The notes below the pieces were generated by a model. It did no database searches. It was not told the DNA's origin and worked only from the letters and a program-made list of their open reading frames with translations. 64,000 nucleotides of DNA from Siderastrea radians. Its lineage: Eukaryota; Cnidaria; Anthozoa; Scleractinia; Rhizangiidae. Shown here piece by piece: positions 12,930 to 24,206 of the stretch. The stretch spans positions 13,859,057 through 13,923,056 of the forward strand of contig OZ024898.1 of NCBI GenBank assembly GCA_964017195.1, written 5' to 3'. The translations under genes and the position numbers were made by a program. Position 1 is the first letter of the stretch, and each line of letters begins with the position of its first letter.

Positions 12930-14725
12930 ATATTGATGCTTCCCAAAGTGGACGTGGTGCCGCTTTGTTGCAAGAGGGACGTCCAGTGGCTTACAGCTCC
13001 CGTGTAATGACCCAGACTGAACAAAACTGTGCTCAAATTGAAAAGGAGTTACTTGAATAGTTTTTGCATGTGAAAAATTTGATCAATACATTTTTGGAAG
13101 AAGTGATGTAGTCGTCGAGTCAGACCATAAGCCACTTGAGACCATATTCAAGAAGCCCGTCAACAGCTCTCCAAAGCGCCTCCAGCAGACTTCCAGCGCA
13201 TGCGCCTTTGCCTGCAGAACTATGACATACAAGTGGAGGACAAAAAAGGCACTACAATGTTCTTGGCTCACACCTTGAGCCGAGCATATGTGGAGGGCGA
13301 AGAAGTTGTTAGAACGATGCCCAATAGTGATGTCTGTTCGATCAAGGAACGACTATTTGCATTTGAGTTAGAGCAGGTGAAACATGCTGATGAACTTGGT
13401 GTATCTTCTTCTCGTTTAAAGAGGCTGCGTGAAGAGACAGCTAAGGATGAAGAGCTGCAGATTCTATCCAACATTATCCGTGAAGGCTGGCCGGAGACCT
13501 TAGCTCACGCACCCAAATTTGACAGACGTCGGAAGCAAGTGATTGAGCTGTATTGGAACTGTCAAGACGAACTGACCACAGAAGACGGGTTGATGTACAG
13601 GGGTGATCTTTTAGTGATACCTGTTGGTGAACGTTCTAACATTGTGAAGAGCCTGCACGAGTCACATATTGGGGTTGAAGGGACATTGCGTTGCGCCAGC
13701 GACATTTTTACTGGCCTGGGATAACAGCACAGCTCAAGGATTATCTGTCAAAATGTGGCATTTTTAACAGTTATCGGGCTCAACAATATAAAGAACCACT
13801 GAAGCCCCATGAGGCACCAACTGTACCCTTGGAGAAAGTCGGGGTTGACTTATTCATGCTGGACAGGTAGGCCTTCTTGATAGCCGTTGATTACTACTCT
13901 GGTTATTTTGAGGTGCAAGATTTGAGTCACACCACAAGCAGTCGTGTCATTACGGTTCTTAAGTCATGGTTTGCCAGGCATGGCATCCCTGCGACAGTGA
14001 TAAGCGATAATGGGCCTCCCTTTAACAGTGAAGATTTCTAGTCCTTCAGTAAAGAATGGGACTTCCATTTCATTACGTCAAGTCCTTACCATGCACAGAG
14101 TAATGGGCGTGTTGAAAATGCAGTGAAGACCTGCGAGTCATTGTTGCTGAAAGCCCGTGCAGATAAGGGTGATCCTTTGCTGGCGTTACTTGAATGGCGC
14201 AACACACCCAATGAGGGCATGAATGCCTCACCTACTCAGCTACTCTATGGCAGGCGAACACGCACTCGTCTCCCAGTAGCTAAGACATTGCTAGAGCCAC
14301 AGGTTATTACAACGGTACCAGAGAAGATTGAGATGAGAAAGCAGAAGCAGAAATACTACTATGATCAACACTCACATGAATTGCCAAAATTACGTGTTGG
14401 TGATGCCATAAGAATGCAGCTGCCTGGGGATAGAGAATGCTCTCTTGGGCGGGTCATTGGAGATGTAGACAACCGTTCGTACCTGGTAGAGGTGACTGGG
14501 AAGCAGCATCGTCGGAACCGCAGATGGTTAAGGGCAACTGCCGAGGAGCTGGAGCCATCAGAGACAAACGAACTGACCGAGCTAACCGAGTCAGCTGAGG
14601 CAAGCTCAGATGAGTTGCCGCAACCAGTTGTCCCGTCGACACCAGTTGCTTCAGAGCAAGATACTGCAAGTCGCCCAACACTTGAACGTCGCCCACCACT
14701 GTGGCTACAAGATTACGAGTGCTGA
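12930..14725 (+). pseudogene. Gypsy RNaseH-integrase remnant
   Basis: From about 12930 the plus strand encodes an RNase H domain (YIDAS...GAALLQEG, then ESDHKPLE in another frame), an HHCC-like integrase N-domain, the integrase core with ISDNGPPFNSEDF and HAQSNGRVENAV, and a C-terminal tail ending in a stop at 14725. It is broken by a TAG at 13058, a frameshift just after it, another near 13195, and in-frame TAG codons at 13868 and 14039. It belongs to the Ty3/Gypsy pol family. The orientation is opposite to the gag half. Confidence 0.85.
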
Positions 14726-14800
14726 GAAATTAGATGCTTTTGACTTTGCCCTTTTTTTCTGCTTACAGTTATTTTTTCCTTGTGGTTGTTTACTTGTTGT

Positions 14801-16049
14801 TTACTTATGTATATGCACTGTTGTGTTTACTACGTTGACTTGAATCTTGTGGGTGTTTCCTTTGCGGGTTACACACAAGGTTGCCTTCCCCTCTATGGGT
14901 TGTTCATATCCATTAACCAGGATCAGAACTGACTTGGCTTGAGTGTCAAGAAAGTTTAAGTCCAAATCACCTGTCACTTCCTTGTAGACGTCCAAAGGCA
15001 ATAGATTACATTCGGCCCCAGTATCCATCAAGAAAGCCACTTCATGGGCTGTGACAACCTTGGCATCTTTTGACATGGTGAGGGTCACCATCTCACGCCT
15101 TTCATGACCTACAACACCTGCAGTGCTCAAATAAAACCGCTCTCGAATAGTAGACACCTTAGTCTTTGCTGGGCACTTGGTTACAAAGTGATTCTTCCGC
15201 TTACAATATGCACAAGTCTGGCCAAATGCAGGACATTTGCGTCTTTCATGATTCCGGCCACAGAATTTACAGTCTTTGATCCTGCTATCATTGACAAATG
15301 GACTGCCATCAGACTGCTCTTTCTCTTTCTCTTTGACAGCATAATAAACCCAGATTCCGTAGTCTTACCTTTCATTTGAGAAGCTGTGCTCTCCGCAGCA
15401 CGAGCGATATCTAAAGCTTTCTCAAGGGTCAGCTTCTTCTCTTTAAGCAAATTTTCACGTACCTCGCCATTTCTAGTGCCAGTCACCAACCGATCACGGG
15501 GAAGCTGATCCGGTGTGAGTGATTCAAAATCACAGTTTGCTGCAATTTGACGTAGCTCCGTCACGTATTGATCAACTGTTTCAGATTCTCGCTGATCTCG
15601 CCTAAAGAACAGAAAACGCTCGTAAATAGTGTTCTCCCTAGGTATACAGTAATCTTCGAACTTCTTTAATATTGGTGCAATTTTCTTTGCATCACCTTCC
15701 GAGGCCCAAGTGAAAGTGCGAAATACCTTGTTTGCTTCTTTCCCGATCACTCCCAGTAGTGTTGCGACTTGGCGTTCTTCTTCCTCTTTATCAAGCTTTG
15801 TAGCAAGTGTATAATTCTTCCAGGCGGAGACCCACGTTCGCCAGTTAGCGGCGGTTGAACCATCGTTGAGCTCGAGGATGTCAGGAGGAGGTATTTGAAA
15901 ATTAGCCATGATAGTCGAACTCGAAGTGGTTGTCGAGGGCTGCTGCACGCTATCTTCGCCACTGTTTTCAAGCATAAATTTGGCAACTTCTTCCACAATC
16001 TTTCGGTGCTCTTGGCGTGTGGATTCGGTGGTCTTCTGACACCATGCAA
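14801..16049 (-). pseudogene. Gypsy gag-protease remnant
   Basis: The minus strand encodes a Gag-like capsid (motif NWRTWVSAWKNYTLAT), two zinc knuckles around 15180-15290 (C-X2-C-X3-H-X4-C and C-X2-C-X4-H-X4-C) and an aspartic protease with FLMDTGAECNLLP. A frameshift near 15340-15375 separates the capsid frame from the knuckle frame. It abuts, tail to tail, the end of the integrase half, so the reverse transcriptase region is gone. Confidence 0.85.
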
Positions 16050-16502
16050 CGATAAGCGAACAGACTGCCAGGTAACAAAAACATCAATATATTAAATTGC
16101 CGAAGAGCCAGAACTACGAAACAACATGGCTTCCCGCATGGGACGACGCACGTGACAAAAAACCGCGGGAAAGCTAAGTACGTCATGTAAGCGCACTCGT
16201 TACAGTCGCGAGATTACCCGCTCGAATCGCCACCGAACTACCAACCAAGGTAGTCAAATATCTGGGTGTTTTAAAGAATCGCCAGGCTCAAAGCGATAGC
16301 GTCCTCGGGCAGGCATGAAAGCTGTTACCTTTGCATTTACTTTTAAAGAGCAATGACACTGCGTGATAAGGCTCAGAGACGAGTTGCCGCTGTCGACTCT
16401 TCTCCCTATCCACGAAGTGCGTGATTTTTGAAGATTAATTAGAGAGCTGCGGGCCGTTGCCACGGTGACTTTTTCATAGCTCAGTGGGGGTTAGAGGAGG
16501 GG

Positions 16503-16578
16503 GTGATGGTGTAGTGGTTAGCGCGTTGGACTTCAGATCTTTTGGTCGTTGGTTCGAGGCCTGGTCCCTGCCATCGGG
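16503..16578 (+). repeat. tRNA-derived SINE, split by insertion
   Basis: A box-A-like GGTGTAGTGGTTAGCGCG and a box-B-like GGTTCGAGGCC are spaced as in a tRNA promoter. The SINE body resumes after 16909, beyond the foldback insertion. Confidence 0.6.
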
Positions 16579-16899
16579 CAACCTCGTCCCCAGGGCCTTC
16601 TCCTCATTCAAAATGGAGGTCGTTAAACCCCTGGCCAAGGCTGCTGAAACACTCCAAGAATCGTGGAGTATTTTGTCACGTGACACATGATGAAATGGCT
16701 TTTTCGGAGGTTGTTTATAGCACCTGGCGGCCCTGTTTGTTTTCTTGTAATCTGTAACCATTGTTCAAACAAAACGAAAACATTTCATCGTGTTTAGGTG
16801 ACAAAATCCTCACGAATTTTTGGAGCCATTTGGTAGCCTTGGCCAGGGGTTTCTCCGACCGCCATTTTAAATGAGGAGAAGGTACTGAGGACGAGGTTG
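16579..16899. mobile_element. foldback DNA element with 10-bp target duplication
   Basis: The left end CAACCTCGTCC at 16579 mirrors the right end GGACGAGGTTG at 16899. The arms extend about 130 bp with scattered mismatches. TGCCATCGGG is duplicated at 16569-16578 and 16900-16909. Duplications of 9-11 bp are typical of Mutator-like elements. The element sits inside a SINE. Confidence 0.75.
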
Positions 16900-17023
16900 T
16901 GCCATCGGGTTGTTTCCTCATTCCCGTCCCCAGAGCCACCTGGCCCTCTTAATCACTGGAGCCTTAGGCACTGGTCCTCTTCCTTAGCGGAAAGAAACTT
17001 TACCTCACTTGTTTTTCTCCAAC

Positions 17024-17400
17024 AAGGTGTATAAATGGGTACCGGAGACATACTGCTGGGGGTAACCCTGCGATTTACTAGCATCCTATCCAGGGGGGAG
17101 TAGTCGAACTCGAAGTGGCTGTTGAGGGCTGCTGCACGCTATCTTGGGTACCTGAGACATACTGCTGGGGGTATCCCTGCGATTTACTAGCATCCCATGT
17201 AGGGGGAGTAGTCGAACTCGAAGTGGTTGTCGAGGGCTGCTGCACGCTATCTTGGGTACCGGGGACAGACTGCTGGGGTAACCCTGCGATTTCCTAGCTC
17301 TCTAATCAGGTGTATAAATGGGTACTGGAGACATACTGCTGGGGGTAACCCTGCGATTTACTAGCATCCCATCCAGGGGGGAGTGGCAATACTCTCAGTT
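17024..17400. repeat. ~107-bp tandem repeat carrying a gag fragment
   Basis: Units start GGGTAC(C/T)GGAGACATACTGC near 17038, 17144, 17254 and 17318. Two units contain a 45-bp segment (17101-17145 and 17209-17253) that matches Gypsy gag at 15912-15956; the second match is exact. Two units are partial. Confidence 0.8.
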
Positions 17401-17714
17401 GCTTCATGCCACAGAAGCCGGGTTTAGCTCTGGCTCGTGTGGTTCACCAGTGGCTCGTGAGCAACTTTAACTTTCTATATCTCGTGGTTGCGATAGCTGA
17501 TGTTCGTGAGCTTTTCGGTATTCTCAAGAAAGGAACTTCGCTGTATCGTCGGGCTATGTCGGACACAATTTCGTTATTTTTAGGCGCTGATGTATCAGAT
17601 AACTAAGATGTCTGGAGACTCCTGCTGTTCAGAGTGATAAACTATGTCGCTTGTCAACGATTCCACCCTTATATTAGTAATACTCAATATATGTTACGGT
17701 ACAATATTTAAAGA
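17401..17714. other. no gene seen
   Basis: A 66-codon open frame lies here without recognisable similarity. The stretch 17560-17625 (GCGCTGATGTATCAGATA) recurs inverted near 25250-25300, so this is probably part of a dispersed repeat. Confidence 0.4.
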
Positions 17715-18325
17715 GAACAAGAAATGCTGAAGAATTTACAGGCGGCCGATAGTCTCTCAACCCCCCCCCCCCTTCCCCTTTTTCTAAGAAAAAAAGACTT
17801 TTTTTAATTTAGTAGTTCTTGGTTTCCGGTGGCCTGTTATGGACAATTTGCACTTCCAGTATGTTAGGAATTGCGTGTTTAGAATCGTGACTATGCCGAG
17901 GAGAATGTCCGGTATTTGACAGACTGTTTTTGAAAACTGATAAAATGGATTAGTAAGCCCACGATACTTGACCTTTCATAGTGAAACTGAATGACGCGCT
18001 TTCTATTTTTTTTAATAGCCACGATACTCGCATACTTGCATGCATGTCTAGTTGTTTTGAATTTTCAGCCTTTAACAGGCAAGGGTTCCATTTGGATCGT
18101 GACGACACGAGTGCTTACTTGTAGCCTCTTGTTATAACAGCAATGCGATTGTCGTTCACCAAGCCTGATGTGCAGTTGTGTCTCTTGGCCGCGCGACACC
18201 AAGAGGACTAAGTCAAGTGACTTAGTACGACCAGGATGACGACGACGACAAAACTGAAATACAAAAAAAAAACTTCCATCTTATAAGTCGGCGAACGTGC
18301 GCGTGCGCACGACGGCCGCCTAAAT
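17715..18325. repeat. dispersed ~600-bp repeat, copy 1 (AGGCGGCCG ends)
   Basis: This stretch matches, in reverse orientation, about 53757-54440 (shared GGTTTCCGGTG, CGACACCAAGAGGACTAAGTC, GGCGGCCG at both ends). Inverted AGGCGGCCG termini suggest a non-autonomous DNA element. Homology continues beyond one end into GAATTTACAG, so the boundary is uncertain. Confidence 0.65.
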
Positions 18326-19092
18326 AGCGTTAGATCACAGCGAACAGCGCTGGGTTGTTAGAATACGTTTTTGTCAGGAGGATATCGTGATTATACTTGT
18401 GTTGAAAGTGAAGCATACACAGTCGATGAGAACAGTCGATTTCTAGTTTTGATTACATAATAATCTTGTATGATGCAAAATTTGATTTTGCTGATGTGTC
18501 TGAAACTCATGGAAAGTAGACTTCTGTGTTGGAACATTCAATGCACCTTTTGCGTCTTCTGTCCATTTGCGATTGTTATTCAAGACATACAGAGAAAGAA
18601 TTGTTTTAACAAAAACAAGGAAACACGGATGGAATAATTTGTTCTTTTAAGAAGAGACGAAAAGGAACATTTTCCTATTCTATTTTTGATGTAATACGAA
18701 AACGCTTGTTGATTGTGCTACCGGAAAGTTAACGGCGGGTTTCGGAAACCTTCAGACTGGCTGAAATGCAGTTGAAAGGCTCAGTGAGATGGTCAAGAAA
18801 CACAAGGACAATGTGTGATCTAGTATGTACACTTAATTGGTTATTTATTGTCATTTTTAGTTTCCTGGTTAAACTAGCGATTTTAAAAGTTCCGTGCAAA
18901 TCCTTACATTTTGACACTAAAGTGGTTTGTTCGTGAGCCTGGCCCCCCTGTACAACAACCACGAGATCTCGTCCGCGGGACGGTTGTTATCTTTTCATTT
19001 CACTATTCACTCTCCTTAATTGTAAAAGCAAGCTCTTCAGTCGTAGAGAAGAGGAAAAGATCAAGGAGGCTGGTGGCAGTTGGGTCCTAGGA
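18326..19092. other. no gene seen
   Basis: I found no exon-like open frame, structured RNA or clear repeat in this stretch. Confidence 0.4.
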
Positions 19093-19426
19093 AGGTCCAC
19101 AATAGGTTTGGCGGGATGCAGGATTTGACATATTTTTGGGGTGATATTCGGGATGTGAATTAAAAATAGGAGCGGAAGCGGGAATTTCAGCTACAAGTGG
19201 GAGCGGGAGTTCGGGGTTTTGGAGTTCGGAGAGTTCGGGAGTTCGGAGAGTTCGGGAGTTCGGAGAATCGTGAGGAGGTAGTGGCCGGAAACGGGATTAC
19301 GACTTTTTACGTAGTGAACTTTACTAATCTCGGCGGATCGGGATTTTCATGTAAAGAAGGGCGGGATGGCGGGATTACCTGGGAAAAAGGGCGGGAAAGC
19401 GGAATCTGAGAACCCTATTGTGGACC
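19093..19426. mobile_element. MITE with GGTCCACAATAGG ends
   Basis: GGTCCACAATAGG at 19093-19105 is mirrored by CCTATTGTGGACC at 19414-19426. The interior has repeated GGAGTTCGGAGAGTTCGG units (about 19205-19265) and GGGCGGGA stretches. It is 334 bp and non-coding. Confidence 0.65.
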
Positions 19427-20030
19427 GGCCCTCTCCTAGTAGCATAAACAATGTTGTATACAACAACAACAACCACAACAGCGTATCTGTACGACAGCGT
19501 TTTTTGGATGTATGAGTAACGCAGTTTGGCAAATAATCTGGCTTTGGCTCATTGGCGATTTTGCACATAATGAAAACGCAGGTAGACGTCTCCGTTGATT
19601 GCAAGATAGAAACAATATAGTATACCTGACAAATAACAATGTGACATAAAGCAAACTGGGTGTTAGACACTAGCGTTCCGTTCGATTCCGTAGTTAACTC
19701 TTATTGTAAAGACATTTCTGTTTCGTTGTTCAACCTGACACATTGTCATTAGGTATTATTATGTTTCTAAGCAAAAAATTAGCATAGTCTCGGCTTTGGG
19801 GGCGTTGCGTGACTGACCACCCGATAAAAATTTGCATGATGTACCGGACATTCCCAGATCGATTGCGCACAAACTTTCGTTTTGCAACGAGAATTAGAAT
19901 ATTTCTGACTAGTTTATCGAGTTTAGGTCGCCGAATTGAAAGCCACTGGAACTTTTCAACTGGCCATAAGACAATTTAGATTTGAATGGATAGCCCTGAT
20001 CAAACAACACTATGTGCATGTGCCTTTGCA

Positions 20031-21310
20031 GATTCCAAATGCGCCGCAGAATCAAGAGATACTTTAAGATTATTTTGGTCATGGCGATGGTGTTTGGATT
20101 CATTCATTTTGTATTCATTACGAGCACCAAAGGTAAGTACGTGATGACACTGTGTATAAGCACACTTAGACGATACTGCAGTTTTAATAATTAATGCTGT
20201 GATGTATTTTTAAACTGTGATAAGAGTTTTGTCATGCACTGTAGACGTCACGAGATTTCCTCTGTTGTATTCCGTGGCCGTGTTTTTCAGGTTCAGTGTG
20301 CACTAAACAGTTAAGCTATCGGCTTGGCCCATTTACCACTAATCTGCTTATTCACTGCAAGACAGTTAAGAATTTTAATGTTTGATGCATTCAATTTTAA
20401 CTACGATTGCTAAGTCAGTTTAAACCTTAAGTGTAAACTAGACGAACGAGAAGTAGATTAGCACTTTCTTACTTCTCGTTCGTCTAGTTTAATTTCTGGA
20501 CGTTTTGTTTGTAATTTTTATCATTTTGCCTCGGTTTTGCACCGCAGATGATATCACTGTTATCATGTGGTTTTGGTTTGTAGTCGTCAGAGAGAAATCG
20601 ACCCACCAGGAAGAGGGGGCAAGGCGGGGAGGGGGGGGGGGGATTGTACGTTATTTCTCACTGTTCAGGACGGGGGCATGACTAAACTCAATACTTTAGG
20701 AAGGGGTGCTGCCTAATTTTTTCGCTACTTGAAGCCCATTTTTCAGCCCCCCTCCTGATCATTATTGCCTACCTTGTTTACTTTTATTGATGCCCAGGGA
20801 TTATCATATTAAAATCAATCTCTTTAAGTTAACCCATCAGTCATCAATCAACCACTTAACCACTTAGTTGATAAAACAGTCAATCAGTCAATTAAAAAAC
20901 AATCAATTAAAACCAATCTGTGACTAACAGTGTTGCCAATGCAAATAAAAAATGGTCCAGTAATCACTGTGTGACTTTATTTGATGCACAGATTATGACT
21001 CACTCTGTTACTACCTAACCATGATGGTAGTAAATCTTGTGGTTTAATTGGTTTTTGGTTTGATCATTAGCCTTTACACTGCATCTAATGTCACCAATGA
21101 GCAATGTTACTGATTGTCATAATCTGGTAGCAAAGAAAAACAAAAAGAAAAGCCTCTTCCTAAATCATTTCAGAATAGTCTGAAACCTATGAGGTAATGA
21201 ACTGACAAGAGGGGATCAGACTGTGGTGAATCAATCATTTGAAATAGTTTTCCCTGTCAAGGGAATTCGATCAAATAAGTCTGAGTCACCATTCCTAGGA
21301 AGTTAGTTGT

Positions 21311-21344
<34 letters not shown>

Positions 21345-24206
21345 CAGGGTTACTCCCAAATAAATGTTACTGGTGTATGGATGTGTTACTGAGGGAACAT
21401 AAAGTGTATGTGCACTAGGATACAGTCAAACTAATCAACAACATCAAAATATTTTGCAGGAAAAGACAAAAAATATTAAACCCTTTTTCAAAACTGCTCT
21501 TCAAATTTTTTTTATTTCAATTGATAATGTCTCCCTGGGAGCATACATGTAACTAAGAGAACAAATTTATTAACCAAAGCCTTAAATACAATAAACTGCC
21601 ATATTTTTCTGACATCAGGTTGATGGAATAAAAACCTGTATGGAAAACAAAGCAGATTTTAATTATCTCAATTGCCAAAAGTAAGCCCATGGCTTTAGGG
21701 GGGTTCTAAGGACAATTGCATTATTTTTTCTGCGCATCCATACTGCGCACGCAATTCACATGGCAATGTCATGCCATGTCATGCACTGAGCACACACGCT
21801 CACTTGAAAAACTACCCCAGTTTTTTAAAGATATTTGTTTTGAGCATGCACATTTAAATAAGTGGCATTGAAGCATTCCAAGCTGGTGGATAAAAGGTAA
21901 ACTGTGTTTTTAGACATGGTTGTTCTCATGTAACTACTTATGCCAGTCTGACTTTCAGACTGGTCTCATGCAAACAAAATTGTACCAGTCTGAGTTTACA
22001 CCGCTTTAATGAAATCAGGGTTTTACTGCCCCTGGGTATCTGTGGATGTTGTTAAACATTCTTGAGAGCTGCTCAACTTTAGTCTGATGGGGTGTTTACA
22101 TGACACCAGTACGTAGTATGGTTTTCATCCTGATACAAGTTCATCCCAGTTCCCTCTTGCTTCTCTGTATTTGTTACATGTTTACAGCACAAAATCTTGT
22201 AATAGTGCGAGTCATACCTGGGTGAGATCATACTGGTATCACGTAAACATGGTATAACTGTTTGATTCATTCTACATTAAGTTAATTAACCATATAGCCT
22301 GGAACCAGAATAAATCTCACACCGTGAAAAAAGGATTTTGTAACTTGAGGGATATTCATAACTACAGATCTTGCATTGTTGCTATGGGATTTTTGTGGAT
22401 GGTATTTTGTCATACGCTGTTTTGCAGCATTTGGTGCCGCTATATTGGTGAAATAATGAGGAAGAACATCTGAATTCCACAACTTGACATTGCACATGCA
22501 AAGCTAGTACCAGTCCCCAACCGCACATTAAAAAGAAAATCGGTAAAACTAAAAAGAAACTAGCAAATCGCCCCACCCTTCTTTATAATTCGAAGCACGC
22601 AATTACTGTTTTTACAAAGAATAGAAGAACTACAGCACAAAAATGTATAAAGATATGTGCTTGTGCCAACATAACTTTTATATTAATAATATAATAAAGC
22701 GAATTTCTAGAAACTGTTGCTTCAAATTTTGCATCCCGATAATATTTAAATGTTTGCAATGTTTACAATAGCGAAAACTGTATGCTGTTTGAGTTTTAGC
22801 ATTTTTTCTGTTCAGGTCAAGTGACATGCTGAATATGGTTGTGACTTGAAAATCTTGAAAACCTTTCCCACAAAACAATTGTGGCCAAGCAGCCTATTTG
22901 TGGAAGTAATAGCAAGGGTTTCCAAGATATGATGGTTCTCAGAGGAACTTCCCATAGCAACAATATGGTGATTAAAAGTCTCCCCCCTTAAGTCCAGATG
23001 TAAAGGCTCTCATTGCCTAGCCAAATGGAAGTCCTGATGTACTTGTGCTTAAATATGTTTGGCTGGGTACAAAAACTGAATGGAATCAAACACAGCTGTA
23101 GGCGTATTTTTGATTAATAATTATGGTGTTCAGTTGCCGAACCCAAATTAAACCAATCACTGCATTCAATCCAGTTTAATTTACTGAACAGTTTGATACG
23201 TAAGCTGGGCTAAATTTGCACGATTTGGGCTGGTATGTTGAGTGACCGTAATATATTTTGCTCCCTGGGAGGAGGAGAAAAACGGCGGGGTCCAATGCCC
23301 CTGGGGCTTTTCTTGTTCAGAGTTTAAAGAACGAGGCACATAACAAATATGTGCTGTCTTGTTATTCTTTTGTTATTCAATGAGTTAACATCTTGACGAT
23401 TCGCGTTGGTACTTGTTTTCGTCTTTTACTTCATTACATGCTTTTAAAAGCTGTTTTTCTCCTTTGCCTGGCTACAGTTTGCTGCGTGAAAACAAAACAC
23501 ACTGGTATCCTTCAAAGCGTTGCCAGGAATTTGAGATAACCGAAGCAGGTTATCGTCGTAACTGGAAATATTATATTCATGACCAAAGCCAAGACAAATT
23601 TCTCTTTGTTCGAGATAACGGGGAATTGGAAATAAGCGAGTTGAGATAGCGGGATCCTTATAAATAAAAGCGAATGTACCATACCGTAATATTCTGTGAA
23701 ATGATGGAAAAATTCCGAGAAATTCAGCAATCATCGGGCCAAAGCAATCCAAATTTCTCCTCTCTAAGACACTCATATTCCACTTAATAAGCATTCGGGA
23801 CCGCGGTCGAGTTTCTTTAGCTATAAACGCGAAGCTACATATGTAACGTCCAGTTTGCCACGTGAAAGACTTGCATTGTACTCGATTCCTCTCATGGCAT
23901 TGGCAAGAAGCTGGGCGAGAATGAGTAGTCCAGTACCTCTTGTGAACCTATAATTTCAGAGGCATTCTAAAACAATATTGCTCATTGTCTTCAGGGATAG
24001 GTGCATTGTTTGTGCCCTTGTCTTATTGTTCTTATGGCCAATCATGTAAGATGTTCAATGAGGTGCTGGTCGACTCGCGAGAATCGCTGGGCGAAAATTG
24101 CTCATATAAGAATGTCATGAAATGCGACGGTCGTACGGTGCACTCGCCTGCGAGCCATTCCGCTTGCCATGACCATAAAAAATTACCAGCACGCCTCTTA
24201 GTATGA
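20031..24206 (+). CDS. Possible two-exon type II membrane protein, unknown function
   Basis: Tentative model: exon 20031-20132 (ATG at 20039) and exon 23995-24206, phase-1 GT-AG junction, about 101 aa. The first exon follows a good acceptor (CCTTTGCAG) and encodes basic MRRRIKRYFK then about 20 hydrophobic residues, i.e. a signal-anchor, ending at donor GTAAGT. The second exon follows TCTTCAG and is Cys-rich (about six Cys). The stop at 24204 overlaps a possible donor GTATGAGT, so more exons may follow. The anchor exon with a phase-1 intron resembles the layout of genes A and C, but no GH20 sequence follows. I do not recognise the protein, and it could be a decayed gene. Confidence 0.3.
20436..20491. 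repeat. perfect 21-bp inverted repeat (hairpin)
   Basis: Arms 20436-20456 and 20471-20491 are exact reverse complements (AAACTAGACGAACGAGAAGTA) around a 14-nt loop. Function unknown; it could be an RNA hairpin or a MITE end. Confidence 0.8.
20492..23994. other. long stretch without a supported exon
   Basis: This would be the intron of the tentative membrane-protein gene. It holds (GT)n followed by poly-G at about 21309-21341 and a repeat-like tract about 21940-22270 (AGTCTGA and CATGTAAACA motifs). A GAGATAACG/GAGTTGAGATAGCG motif near 23530-23650 is related to sequence near 30830-30960. Confidence 0.4.

Larger units (their letters stand above)
12886..16076. mobile_element. Ty3/Gypsy-like LTR retrotransposon remnant, internally inverted
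   Basis: The element has gag-protease on the minus strand and RNaseH-integrase on the plus strand, facing tail to tail. A shared sequence of about 45 bp (GCAACGATAAGCGAACAGAC and beyond) sits in the same orientation at both outer ends (12887 and 16046). It is read here as LTR ends of a minus-strand element. Just inside the right copy, the minus strand reads TGGTGTCAGAAG, a plausible primer-binding site. Reverse transcriptase is missing. The right LTR presumably continues past 16076 but its far edge was not resolved. Confidence 0.7.

Noticed and set aside
16503..16578. Possible functional tRNA gene
   Set aside because: Box A and box B are present but no acceptor-stem pairing or complete cloverleaf; it is a SINE promoter. 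The same applies to the copies at 7811, 34103, 35890, 36072 and 42608.
17024..17400. CRISPR-like spaced repeats
   Set aside because: The units are about 107 bp, contiguous, contain retrotransposon sequence and lie in animal DNA, so this is an ordinary tandem repeat.
23413..23649. 78-codon plus-strand frame
   Set aside because: No splice or start context, and the sequence belongs to a GAGATAACG/GAGTTATCG dispersed repeat also present near 30830.
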